Positions 17,958 through 26,589 of a stretch of DNA of 64,000 bases are shown here, one piece after another; position 1 is the first letter of the stretch; every line of letters begins with the position of its first letter. The notes below the pieces were generated by a model. That model did no database searches, had not been told where the DNA came from, and saw nothing but the letters and a program-made list of their open reading frames with translations. The translations under genes were made by a program, and so were the position numbers. The stretch comes from Methylomagnum ishizawai. Lineage in GTDB: Bacteria > Pseudomonadota > Gammaproteobacteria > Methylococcales > Methylococcaceae. The DNA is taken from positions 2,924,881-2,988,880 of the forward strand of contig NZ_FXAM01000001.1 in assembly GCF_900155475.1 (NCBI RefSeq). The letters are read 5' to 3'.

Positions 17958-20900
17958 ATGGCCATCTCGCCCAACTCTGAATTCAACGTCTATCAAGCCG
18001 AACTCTCCGGGCTCACCCTGGTCGAGGCCAGCGCCGGCACCGGCAAAACCTGGACCATTTCCGGGCTTTACACCCGCTTGATCCTGGAACCCGGCTTGAG
18101 CGTGGATCAAATCCTGGTCGTGACCTATACCAAAGCCGCCACCGCCGAGCTACAGGACCGCATCCGCAAGCGTCTCAGGGACGTACTAGCGGCGTTGGAA
18201 ACCGGCGATGCCAATGGCGACGAATTCTGCCGCGCCATGCTCGAATTCCACCTCCCCAACAAAGCGTTGGCGATCCGGCGCTTGACCCGCGCCATCGGCG
18301 GTTTCGACCAGGCGGCGGTGTTCACCATCCATGGCTTCTGCCAGCGGCTCCTGAGCGAGAGCGCCTTCGAGTCGGGCAGCGATTTCGATTGCGAAATCCT
18401 GCCCGACGAAACCGAGTTGCTGCGCGAAATCGTCGATGATTTTTGGCGGTGCGAAGTCTATCCCGCCGCGGAAGCCTGGGCCGGGTTCCTGCTCGAACAA
18501 AAGCAATCGCCCGATCTTTGGCTGGGGGAAATCGCCGGGCATGTCGGCAAGCCCTTTTTGAAAGTGCTGGGCGCGGAGGACCGGGCCGACACGGCGGCGC
18601 TGGAAGCCGCCTTCCACGCCGCCATGCGGCGGACCGCCCTGGCTTGGCATCGAGACCGGGCGGGCATTGCGGCATTGCTGCTGAATCATCGCGGCTTCAA
18701 TGGCAAGAAGATCACCGCCGCCAAGCTCAAACTGTGGCTGGCCGAGGCCGACGCCTATCTCGCGCCCTGGCCGCTGGACGGTACGGCGGGCCTGCCTAGC
18801 CTCGCCCTGCCCGAAGGCATCACCAAGCTGGGCGCGGCCACCCTGGCGACCTGCATGAACAAGGGCCACGAGCCGCCGCAGCATCCGTTCTGCGAAGCTT
18901 GCCAAGCCCTCATGAGCGCCGCCGAGTGTTTGCGCACCGCCTATGCCGCCCGGCTCTTGGCCTTGAAACCGCGCTTGCTGGACTTCTGCGACAAGGAATT
19001 AGTACGGCGCAAGACCCTGGCCCGCGTGTTCTCCTACAACGATTTGCTGAACCGGCTGGCGACGGCGCTGGACGCCGGACAGGGCGAACGGCTGGCCGCG
19101 ACCATCCGCCGCCGCTACCAAGCCGCCCTGATCGACGAATTCCAGGACACCGACCCGGTGCAATACCGCATCTTCCGCCGGGTGTACGGCGATGGCGGCC
19201 AGCCGGTATTCTTCGTGGGCGATCCCAAGCAGGCGATCTACGGTTTCCGGGGCGCGGACGTGTTCAGCTATCTGGAGGCGCGCGGGGCCGACAACATCCG
19301 GCGCGGGACGCTGATGCGCAACCAGCGTTCCGAACCCGGCTTGATCCGGGCGGTGAACGCCTTGTTCCTGGGCCGGGAGCGCCCGTTCCTGCTGGACGAT
19401 ATCCCCTACCCGGAAGTCGCGCCCGCCCACCGCGCCCGCGAGCCGCTGCGCATCCCGGACGATGGCGGCGAACCCTTGCGTTTCCTGATATTGCCCGCCG
19501 AGCAGGATAAAGAAGGCGATCCGGTTCCATTGGGCAAAGGCACCGCCGCCAGCCTCGCGGCGGAAGGCACGGCCCACGCCATCGCCCGGCTCTTGCGTGG
19601 CGCGGCGGCGGGCCATAACCGCCTGGGCGAGCGCCCGCTCAACGGCGGCGATATCGCCGTCCTGGTGGCGACCCACCACCAAGCCCGGCAGGTCGAGGCG
19701 GCCCTGCGCCTGTGCGGCGTGCCCAGCGTGCGCCAGGGCCAGGACAATGTGTTCGAGAGCGGCGAAGCCTTGGAATTGGAACGGGTGCTGCTCGCCATCG
19801 CGTCGCCGGGCCGCGAATCCCTGATGAAAGCCGCCCTCGCCACCGAAGTGATGGGCTATAGCGCCAACGCCATCCACCGGCTGCAACAGGACGAACCGGG
19901 CTGGGAAAAACTGTTCGAGCGCTTCCAGACTTATCATCAGCTCTGGTTACGCGAAGGTTTCATGCCCATGTTCCGGCGCTGGTTCGAGGAAACGGGCGTC
20001 ACCCGGAACCTTCCCGACTACCGCGACGGCGAACGCCGCCTGACCAACCTTTTGCACCTCGCCGAACTACTGCAAGTCGAAAGCCGCCGCAAAGCCGGTA
20101 TCGACACCTTGTTGACCTGGTTCGGCCATACCCTCCGCCAAACCGCGAAAGCCGGCGAAGCCGCCCAACTGCGCCTCGAAAGCGACGCCCAGCGGGTGAA
20201 GATCGTCACCGTCCACACCAGCAAGGGCTTGGAATATCCCATCGTGTTCTGTCCCTTCGTCTGGGATGGGCGCTTGATGCAGCGCCTCGCCACGGCCATC
20301 CTGTTCCACGACGGCTGCGAGCCAGTGCTGGACCTGGGTTCGCCCCAGATCGAAACCCACCGCGCCCAGGCGGTGTTGGAGGAAATGTCGGAGAAGCTCC
20401 GGCTGTTGTATGTAGCGCTGACCCGCGCTATCTACCGCTGCCATGTGGTGTGGGGCGATGTGCGGAACGGGCGCGATCCGGGCGAAGGCTTGCATACCAC
20501 CGCCCTGGGCTGGCTGTTGCACGGCAATCCCGGGATCGACGTCGCCGCAGATCCCGCCGCCGCGCTGGCACAACGGCTCGCGCAAGGCGGCCATCCCCTG
20601 ATCCTCAAGGATGTGCAAGCGTTCGCGGCCAAACTGGACGGCGGGGCCAGTGTGGAACCCCTGGATTGCGCGCCATTGAACTATCGCGCCGCCGACATCG
20701 ACCCGGCCCCGGAACCCGCGGCCCGTGGCTTTTCACGCAAAGGGCTTTATCCCAGTTGGCGCATGAGCAGTTTCACCGGGCTCGCCACCGGCCGCCACAG
20801 CGAAGACCCCGATTACGACCTGTCCGCCGAACCCGACACCGACGACGAAGTACCGGCCAGCGATTCCATGTTCGCCTTCCCGCGCGGGGCCAAGGCCGGG

Positions 20901-21584
20901 ACGTGTTTGCACGCCATCCTGGAGGATTGGGATTTCACCCATCCCGACGGCGACAAACTGGGCGAATGGGTGAAACGCAAGCTCAAGGCCCACGGCCTGG
21001 ACGAAGCCTGGACCGCCACCGTCCGCAAGAACATCGAAGCCCTGCTGGCGACCCCGCTCAACAAGGAAGGCGTGCGCTTGGGCGCGATCCCGCCGGAACA
21101 GCGGCTGGTGGAAATGGAATTCACTTATACGATCCGGGGCGGTTCGGGGCGGCGGTTCCAACAACTGTTGGAAAACCCGGAGCACGGCTGCGACCCGCGC
21201 TTCGCCCAGGCGGCGCGGCACCTGGATTTCAAGTACATCGAAGGCTATATGAAGGGCTTCATCGATCTGGTATTCGAGGCGGGTGGGCGCTATTACCTGG
21301 CGGATTACAAATCCAACTGGCTCGGCAACGCCTATGCCAAATACGCCCCGGCCCGCTTGGGCGCGGCCATCGCCCGCGACCATTATTATCTGCAATACCT
21401 GATCTATACCGTGGCTCTGCACCGCTATCTGGGACAACGGCTGCCGGGCTACGACTACGGGCGGGATTTCGGCGGGGTGTTCTACCTGTTCCTGCGCGGC
21501 ATCAAGCCGGGGCAGAAGACCGGGATTTACTGGGATAGGCCGGGGTTGGCCTTGGTGGAGGGATTGGATGGGGTGATCGGATAG
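17958..21584 (+). CDS. recB: RecBCD exonuclease V subunit beta, RecB
   Basis: A 1208-residue SF1A helicase-nuclease. Walker A is EASAGTGKT (residues 23-31), motif Ia TYTKAATAEL, motif II LIDEFQDTDPVQY, motif III VFFVGDPKQAIYGFRGADVF, motif V VTVHTSKGLEYP and motif VI LLYVALTRA. The C-terminal nuclease keeps YYLADYKSNWLG (Asp1116 and Lys1118) and the QLxxY-like HYYLQYLIYTVALHRYL. It repairs double-strand breaks and degrades unprotected linear DNA, including phage DNA. No recC lies beside it, and recD is 5 kb away on the other strand, unlike the usual recC-recB-recD cluster. Confidence 0.95.
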   Translation: MAISPNSEFNVYQAELSGLTLVEASAGTGKTWTISGLYTRLILEPGLSVDQILVVTYTKAATAELQDRIRKRLRDVLAALETGDANGDEFCRAMLEFHLPNKALAIRRLTRAIGGFDQAAVFTIHGFCQRLLSESAFESGSDFDCEILPDETELLREIVDDFWRCEVYPAAEAWAGFLLEQKQSPDLWLGEIAGHVGKPFLKVLGAEDRADTAALEAAFHAAMRRTALAWHRDRAGIAALLLNHRGFNGKKITAAKLKLWLAEADAYLAPWPLDGTAGLPSLALPEGITKLGAATLATCMNKGHEPPQHPFCEACQALMSAAECLRTAYAARLLALKPRLLDFCDKELVRRKTLARVFSYNDLLNRLATALDAGQGERLAATIRRRYQAALIDEFQDTDPVQYRIFRRVYGDGGQPVFFVGDPKQAIYGFRGADVFSYLEARGADNIRRGTLMRNQRSEPGLIRAVNALFLGRERPFLLDDIPYPEVAPAHRAREPLRIPDDGGEPLRFLILPAEQDKEGDPVPLGKGTAASLAAEGTAHAIARLLRGAAAGHNRLGERPLNGGDIAVLVATHHQARQVEAALRLCGVPSVRQGQDNVFESGEALELERVLLAIASPGRESLMKAALATEVMGYSANAIHRLQQDEPGWEKLFERFQTYHQLWLREGFMPMFRRWFEETGVTRNLPDYRDGERRLTNLLHLAELLQVESRRKAGIDTLLTWFGHTLRQTAKAGEAAQLRLESDAQRVKIVTVHTSKGLEYPIVFCPFVWDGRLMQRLATAILFHDGCEPVLDLGSPQIETHRAQAVLEEMSEKLRLLYVALTRAIYRCHVVWGDVRNGRDPGEGLHTTALGWLLHGNPGIDVAADPAAALAQRLAQGGHPLILKDVQAFAAKLDGGASVEPLDCAPLNYRAADIDPAPEPAARGFSRKGLYPSWRMSSFTGLATGRHSEDPDYDLSAEPDTDDEVPASDSMFAFPRGAKAGTCLHAILEDWDFTHPDGDKLGEWVKRKLKAHGLDEAWTATVRKNIEALLATPLNKEGVRLGAIPPEQRLVEMEFTYTIRGGSGRRFQQLLENPEHGCDPRFAQAARHLDFKYIEGYMKGFIDLVFEAGGRYYLADYKSNWLGNAYAKYAPARLGAAIARDHYYLQYLIYTVALHRYLGQRLPGYDYGRDFGGVFYLFLRGIKPGQKTGIYWDRPGLALVEGLDGVIG

Positions 21585-21647
21585 CGGGATGTCCCGCCCC
21601 ACCGGATTGGTTTACCCTATCCCCTGGTATTCATCGGAGGTCGCACC

Positions 21648-21889
21648 ATGGCAAACATGGAACCCATCGGTTTTCTTGTGCGGGCATCGGGGGAATCAGA
21701 CCGCCTTGGCCGGATATTGGCCCACGCCAAACGGGTCTTGGGTGCGCGGGATAAAGCATCGGAATGGCTGCACCGCCCCAACCGCGCCCTGGATGGCACG
21801 ACTCCCCTGGCCTTGCTCGACACCGACAACGGCGCGGCCTAGGTCGATGACATGCTGGGGTGGTGGGGGAACACGGGGTTTTCAGTTGA
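21648..21889 (+). pseudogene. Decayed Xre/MbcA/ParS-type antitoxin
   Basis: ATG at 21648 opens a frame ending at a TAG at 21840. The readable part contains DKASEWLHRPNRALDGTTPL and LLDTDNGAA, the antitoxin toxin-binding domain. After the TAG the frame continues VDDMLGWWG, where homologues have RQVEDMLGRIEHGVFS. The exact end E-H-G-V-F-S-stop is found at 21870-21889 but in a shifted frame. So a nonsense change (probably CAG to TAG) and a -1/+2 frameshift have both hit the gene. The usual N-terminal helix-turn-helix is short or missing. Confidence 0.72.
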
Positions 21890-22203
21890 TCCGGGCTTGG
21901 TGGTTATGCCAAACGGCGCACGGGGCCGGGGCGTTCGATGGCGAGGATGCCCGGCGGTATGGCGGGCGCTGGAATCACAAGGAAAGTGCGGTCGTCTATA
22001 CCGCCGCGACCCAATCCCTGGCGGCACTGGAAATCCTGGTCCATACGGATAGCGGTTTGCTGGCGGTAGAATATCTGGCGGTTCCATCCGCGATTATTCC
22101 CACCGAAACCAACGATCTCCTCAATCCGGCGCACCGGGATTTCGCCCAGCTGCGGATCGGCGAACCTTCCAACTTCACCTTCGACCCACGGCTCCGGCGC
22201 TGA
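21886..22203 (+). pseudogene. RES-domain toxin with internal deletion (MbcT/ParT type)
   Basis: RES toxins degrade NAD+ or ADP-ribosylate targets. The frame from a TTG at 21886 reads IRAWWLCQTAHGAGAFDG, then ARRYGGRWNHKESAVVYTA and SLAALEILVHTD, the N-terminal half of the domain. It then jumps directly to EYLAVPSAIIP and NPAHRDFAQLRI, the family's C-terminal end. About 50 residues that join these halves in full-length (about 150-aa) RES proteins are absent, without loss of frame. The TTG overlaps the ancestral antitoxin stop (TTGA), the normal coupling in these operons. Probably inactive. Confidence 0.7.
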
Positions 22204-22214
22204 ACCCAGCGGCG

Positions 22215-22439
22215 TTATCCCTCAAAATCCCCTTCGCCCATTAAATCGAACACCAAAGTCACCGTCTTGCCGGTCTTGGTGTTGGTGGCGGTGAAGGTGG
22301 CCGCGCCGCCCTCCATCCCCACGCTCTCGATCTCGACCGGCGGATCGTCGTATTCCTCTTCCGGGATATCCAGTTCGTCCATCAAGGATTGATTCTCCTC
22401 GGCGCTCAGTTCCATATTGCCATCTTCGTCGATACGCAT
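22215..22439 (-). CDS. Small acidic hypothetical protein
   Basis: 74 residues, very acidic, with a N-terminal half rich in Glu/Asp (SAEENQSLMDELDIPEEEY) and a C-terminal half that looks like two or three beta strands (AATFTATNTKTGKTVTLVFD). AAGGAG lies 8 bases before the ATG, so translation is credible. I do not recognise the family. It is convergent with the decayed RES toxin and 52 bases downstream of the DUF882 gene on the same strand. Confidence 0.6.
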   Translation of the reverse strand: MRIDEDGNMELSAEENQSLMDELDIPEEEYDDPPVEIESVGMEGGAATFTATNTKTGKTVTLVFDLMGEGDFEG

Positions 22440-22491
22440 CGCTGCTACTCCTTAAAATTCAAAAAAGCCGAGGGATCAAGGCCGGTCCCGC

Positions 22492-23082
22492 TTACCAGGA
22501 GCGCACGTCGCCGGTATCCAGATGCACGAAATCATGGCGTGGATAATAACCGACTCCGCCCTGTTGCAGCGCCAAACCCACCCGGCGGATGGTGTGGGTA
22601 TCCACGTCGGTCATGCGGATGTCCACCGCCTTGCCTTCGATATGCATGGAATGCTCGGCCACGCCGTGGCTGATCTTGCGGAGCCAGCTATTGGTTTCGG
22701 GCGAGCGGTAGGCGGAAATGATCTTGAACGTGCCGTTGCTGCCGGTGAAGACCGACACGGCGAAGAGAAGGTCCAACAAAGCCGGGTCCATGGGCCGGGA
22801 CACCTCGGCGTGGTGGTCGCGCAGGAAATAGTTGAGGCGTTCCAGGAGACGGGCATCGTATTGCTGCTCGGGACAGCACAGGATGTTCATCTCCTCGTCG
22901 GTATTCACGTTATGGAACGAGAGCAGGCGTTCGCGGCTGAAGCTCTTGGCGACGGCCTCGGCGGAGGGCAACAGCATCGCGCCGACGGCGGCGGCACCCG
23001 CCCGCTTAAGGAAACCGCGGCGCGACAGGCCACGGACCGGAAAATCCTGGCGGTCCAGGACGAGTTTGGATGGGTTGCTCAC
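22492..23082 (-). CDS. Tat-exported DUF882 (YcbK-like, peptidase M15-type) protein
   Basis: 196 residues from a GTG at 23082, supported by an AGAGGA Shine-Dalgarno. A twin-arginine signal, LSRRGFLKRAGAAAVGAML, lies near residues 19-37. The rest matches the DUF882/peptidase M15_2 fold: KIISAYRSPETNSWL, SMHIEGKAVDIRM (His and Asp zinc ligands) and HDFVHLDTG (a further His). Homologues are periplasmic L,D- or D,D-carboxypeptidase-like proteins of murein metabolism, such as E. coli YcbK. In-frame codons upstream of the GTG lack signal-peptide character. Confidence 0.85.
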   Translation of the reverse strand: MSNPSKLVLDRQDFPVRGLSRRGFLKRAGAAAVGAMLLPSAEAVAKSFSRERLLSFHNVNTDEEMNILCCPEQQYDARLLERLNYFLRDHHAEVSRPMDPALLDLLFAVSVFTGSNGTFKIISAYRSPETNSWLRKISHGVAEHSMHIEGKAVDIRMTDVDTHTIRRVGLALQQGGVGYYPRHDFVHLDTGDVRSW

Positions 23083-23378
23083 GGGAAGTCCTCTTCGATG
23101 GAAAAGAAGCAAGCGGTCTTCGCATAAGCATCGAGGAATTCTCCGTAGCCCCCTGACACAAGCGGGTGCGGTTGGGCGGGGAATTCTTCGATACTTGGGC
23201 GGGAAATATTTCCCTGGTCGAAAGCCGGGCACTTTACTTGGAAAGCCACGGCAGGATCAACCTTTAATTGCGACGAACTACAAAGCACGAACCGCGCCAC
23301 CCCGGAACCGGCCCGCCGTGGACCAAGGACTCCGGGAATGGACAAAAACAGCATGAAAAACAATGGATTGGCGGACAA
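23083..23378. other. Intergenic stretch, no gene seen
   Basis: About 300 bases between the DUF882 gene and mtnC. No RNA gene, repeat or convincing terminator was seen. It should hold the promoter of the DUF882 gene and the 3' end of the mtnBDC transcript. Short frames here lack any supporting start signal or family pattern. Confidence 0.5.
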
Positions 23379-24059
23379 TCAGGCTATTTCCGCGATGGCG
23401 TCGAAATCCGGCACGGCGGGGTGGATTGCAGGACCGGGCCGGGCCGGGCCGCGCACCAGCCAGCGGGTGGCGAATCCCGCCGCCCGGGCCGCGTCCAGTT
23501 CGGCGACGATATCGGACAGGAACAGGATCGCGCCGGGTTCCAGGCCGATCTGGCGGGCGATTGCCCGGTAGGCATCCGGCGCCTGCTTGGGGCCGGTGCG
23601 GGTATCGAAATAACCCGAGAACAAGGGCGTCAAATCGCCATATCCGGTATGGGCGAACAGCAGTTGCTGAGCCTGGACCGAGCCGGAGGAAAACACGTAC
23701 AGGGCCAGCCCCGCCGCGTGCCACTCCTTCAACTTCCGCGCCGCATCCTCGTAGACATGGCCGAAGAACGCGCCGGAACGATAGCCTTCTGCCCAGATCA
23801 TCCCTTGCAGCGCCTTGAGCGGCGGGGCTTTGCGGTCTTCCGCGATCCAAGCCAAAAGCTGGGCGATAGCCCGTTCACACTCCGGCGCGAAACCGCCCAA
23901 CGCACTGGTTTCGTCCAGCAAACGCACCACTTCGGGATCGTCGCCATGGGCGCGGACGAATCCTGGCAAGCGTTCGCGGGCATAGGGGAACAGCACATCC
24001 TTGACGAAGGACAGCGAGGAAGTCGTGCCTTCGATATCGGTGAGGATCGCCTTAATCAT
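23379..24059 (-). CDS. mtnC: Enolase-phosphatase E1
   Basis: 226 residues; HAD-superfamily enzyme that enolises and dephosphorylates 2,3-diketo-5-methylthiopentyl-1-phosphate to acireductone in methionine salvage. HAD motif I is [12 protein letters not shown] near the N-terminus, with the E1-specific IEGTTSS. Motif II is [15 protein letters not shown] and the acidic motif is [14 protein letters not shown]. The start overlaps the mtnD stop as ATGA, and it is last in mtnB-mtnD-mtnC. Confidence 0.95.
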   Translation of the reverse strand: MIKAILTDIEGTTSSLSFVKDVLFPYARERLPGFVRAHGDDPEVVRLLDETSALGGFAPECERAIAQLLAWIAEDRKAPPLKALQGMIWAEGYRSGAFFGHVYEDAARKLKEWHAAGLALYVFSSGSVQAQQLLFAHTGYGDLTPLFSGYFDTRTGPKQAPDAYRAIARQIGLEPGAILFLSDIVAELDAARAAGFATRWLVRGPARPGPAIHPAVPDFDAIAEIA

Positions 24060-24616
24060 GCGTAGGCGGCCAGATATTGCTCGAACTTGGGGAAGCTTGC
24101 GGCAATGGCCGAGCCGGTGAAATTAGCGACCCAGCCCTCGGGCGTGGCGAAGAAGCGGATGCATTTGAAAGCGGGATTTTCGCCCATGTCGAACCAGTGC
24201 TGGATGTTGTCCGGCACGCTGATGAGGTCGCCCTGTTCGCATAGCACGGCGTAGACCTTGCCCTCGGCGTGCAGGTAGAACAGCCCCCGGCCCTCGACGA
24301 AGAAACGCACCTCGAAATCGTCGTGGGTGTGTTCGCTGAGGAATTTGGCGCGGAGTTCATCTTTCTGGGGATGGTCGGGCTTGAGGCTGACCACATCGAC
24401 CGAATGGAATTCGTAGCGGTCGATCAGCCGGTCGATGGAATGGCGGTAGGCGGCGATCACCGTGTCTTGATCGGCCTCGTGGGAGAATTCATGCTCGGCC
24501 TGCCAGCGCTCGAACAGGACGCCGATCTCCCACAGCCGTTCAGCCATGAGGTCGGGATCGGTGATGCGTTCGGCCTGGGCCGGGTTATCGGCGGGGTGTA
24601 TGGTGAGTACGCTCAT
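24056..24616 (-). CDS. mtnD: Acireductone dioxygenase
   Basis: 186-residue cupin that oxidises acireductone to the methionine keto-acid plus formate with Fe2+, or to an off-pathway product with Ni2+. The metal ligands are visible as His96, His98 and Glu102 in [12 protein letters not shown] and His140 in DNIQHWF. These are the same numbers as in the Klebsiella enzyme. It overlaps mtnB upstream and mtnC downstream by 4 bases each. Confidence 0.96.
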   Translation of the reverse strand: MSVLTIHPADNPAQAERITDPDLMAERLWEIGVLFERWQAEHEFSHEADQDTVIAAYRHSIDRLIDRYEFHSVDVVSLKPDHPQKDELRAKFLSEHTHDDFEVRFFVEGRGLFYLHAEGKVYAVLCEQGDLISVPDNIQHWFDMGENPAFKCIRFFATPEGWVANFTGSAIAASFPKFEQYLAAYA

Positions 24617-25227
24617 AGGGTTTTGACTCCGTGCAAGCGGATTTCAAGATCGAACAGGAATTCCAAAGCCTCGACATGGCGCAGGGCGTCGGCGACCGAG
24701 TCGCCCCAGGTATAGAAACCATGCCCGGCGATGATGTAGCCATAAATATCGCCGTGCAGTTCCAGGTATTCCTCGACCCTGAGGGCCAGCCTCGGGATAT
24801 TCTGGTCGTTGGGGAAGATCGGGATGGCGATGCGGCTTTCGTGGGTGGCAATCCCGGCCAGCGCCTTCAGCAGTTCATAATCCTCCAGCACCACCTCATC
24901 GCGGAACAGTCGGGACACCAGGGTGGCGCTGGGACCGTGCGGATGCAGCACCGCGCCCATCGCGGGATAACGGCGGTAGAGCGAGGTATGCAGCAGGGTT
25001 TCGGCGGAGGGCTTTTTGCCGTCGAGGGAACGGCCCTCGGCGTCGATCAGCATGATATCGTCCGGGGTGAGTTGGCCCTTGTGGCGGCCCGAGACGGTGA
25101 TGGCGATGCGGCCATCAGCCAGGCGGGCGGAGAAATTGCCACTGGTGGCGGGCGCCCAGCCCTTGCCGTGGATGAAACGGCCGGCCTCGATGATCTCGTC
25201 GGCGCGGCGCTGGAATTCGTCGTTCAT
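24613..25227 (-). CDS. mtnB: Methylthioribulose-1-phosphate dehydratase
   Basis: 204-residue class II aldolase-fold enzyme that dehydrates methylthioribulose-1-phosphate. Signatures are GKGWAPATSGNFSARL, the metal-binding HPHGPSATL, and a late His in IIAGHGFYTWG. It is first in the mtnBDC operon. mtnA and mtnK or mtnP, needed for the upstream steps, are not in the window, so they must be elsewhere if the pathway is complete. Confidence 0.95.
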   Translation of the reverse strand: MNDEFQRRADEIIEAGRFIHGKGWAPATSGNFSARLADGRIAITVSGRHKGQLTPDDIMLIDAEGRSLDGKKPSAETLLHTSLYRRYPAMGAVLHPHGPSATLVSRLFRDEVVLEDYELLKALAGIATHESRIAIPIFPNDQNIPRLALRVEEYLELHGDIYGYIIAGHGFYTWGDSVADALRHVEALEFLFDLEIRLHGVKTL

Positions 25228-25335
25228 GGATTGCCGGATAGCGCTGAGAAACGCCGCATTGTAGTCGCCGCCAAGGGATGGCTCAATGCGAAGCGATGCT
25301 GAGCTTATCGCGGAAATCCCGCCAGCCCATCCATT

Positions 25336-26589
25336 TCATAAGGCACCGCCCGGCTTCGGCAGCGATTCCAGGGAGCCATCGAATGGCGGCAAACCCGCTT
25401 TTTGCCGGTCGTCGAACCAGTGGTCGCCGATTTCGCGGATGGTATCCAAACCGGGCGCGTCCACGCCGACCAGCCGGTTCCCCACCAGGGCGATGGGTCC
25501 GAGTTCCCGCCCCCGCAACAACAGCTTGCGCCAACGCCCGCCCGCATCGAACACCACCCAGTTATCCTCCAGCGTGAGCGAATGGCCTCCGGCCAGCATC
25601 CGCCCCGGCTCCAAACCCAGCCCGATCATGTCGTTGTTATCCGAATGCGGTCCTTGTTGGATCACGCTGCGCCGCACCACGAGGTTGCCGCCGCCATAGG
25701 CGTCGATGGCGCGGGAATTATGGCCGTCCAGGGCGGCGAGGACGCTATCCTCGACCGTCAGTTGACCCAGGCCGGTCTTGAGGGTGTGGCCTTGGTGCTG
25801 GATCGACAGGATACGGGTGCGCCGGATCAGGGCCGCGTCGCCCCAAAGATAGAACCCATGCCCGAATTTGCCATGGGTCTGGCCGCCGCGATCCCCGATG
25901 AAGGTCGAATCCTCCACCGTCAAGCGCCCGCCGACCTGGCCCAACAATCCATCCTGCACCACATGGCAATGGATATCCCGGATCGTCAAATCGCGGGTGC
26001 CGGGATCGAGCCGGACGCACGCCCCGTTGCCGTCCTCGACCTCGGCCCCGGTGATCTCGAAGCCCTCGATGACGATGCCCGTCGCTGCCGTCACCAAGGG
26101 CGCTTTGCCCATGCACACCCCGCCTGCCAGGTGGGCGCGTCGCCCATCGGCCCCGCGCAGCCCCTTGAGGACGAGCGGCTTGTCGATGACCGCGCAATCG
26201 CCATGGGTCTCCGCCGCGACCCGGATTTCGCCGCCGGGCGCGACCTGCCGCACCGCGCTTTGCAAATCGCGGGCATCGCAGCCCTGGGCGCAGACGCTGA
26301 GGCTGGCGCGGGAGGGCGGCGGCGCGGTTGGCGGAGGCGGTGGGACGGACGCGGGCCGGGCCGCTTCGGCACGCGATTCGGGCGGGGCCAGACGTTTGAT
26401 GGCATCTTCCAACTCGCGCAGACGGCGCTCCTGCGCGGCCATCGCCTGCCGGAACTCCTGGCGCAGGGACTCGACCTGTTGCGCGACCCCGCCATCGCCC
26501 GGACAAGCCGGTTCCGGCGCGGCCCCGACCCCGCCCGTCGCACTCAAAACCAGCGCCAGCGCGGCGGCTCTGGCCGATTCGCGGCTCAT
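25336..26589 (-). CDS. Secreted right-handed beta-helix protein with N-terminal coiled coil
   Basis: 417 residues. There is a likely signal peptide (SRESARAAALALVLSATGGVGA), then a coiled coil (about 30-70, VESLRQEFRQAMAAQERRLR), a proline-rich linker and a long parallel beta-helix from about residue 100. The helix rungs show recurring patterns such as LTVEDSTFIGD, LTVEDSVLAAL and LVVRRSVI, as in pectate-lyase-like and NosD-like folds. Four Cys occur near the helix start. No catalytic set is recognised. The ATG at 26589 overlaps the recD stop (ATGA), so it is coupled to recD, which is an odd partnership for an envelope protein. Confidence 0.65.
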   Translation of the reverse strand: MSRESARAAALALVLSATGGVGAAPEPACPGDGGVAQQVESLRQEFRQAMAAQERRLRELEDAIKRLAPPESRAEAARPASVPPPPPTAPPPSRASLSVCAQGCDARDLQSAVRQVAPGGEIRVAAETHGDCAVIDKPLVLKGLRGADGRRAHLAGGVCMGKAPLVTAATGIVIEGFEITGAEVEDGNGACVRLDPGTRDLTIRDIHCHVVQDGLLGQVGGRLTVEDSTFIGDRGGQTHGKFGHGFYLWGDAALIRRTRILSIQHQGHTLKTGLGQLTVEDSVLAALDGHNSRAIDAYGGGNLVVRRSVIQQGPHSDNNDMIGLGLEPGRMLAGGHSLTLEDNWVVFDAGGRWRKLLLRGRELGPIALVGNRLVGVDAPGLDTIREIGDHWFDDRQKAGLPPFDGSLESLPKPGGAL

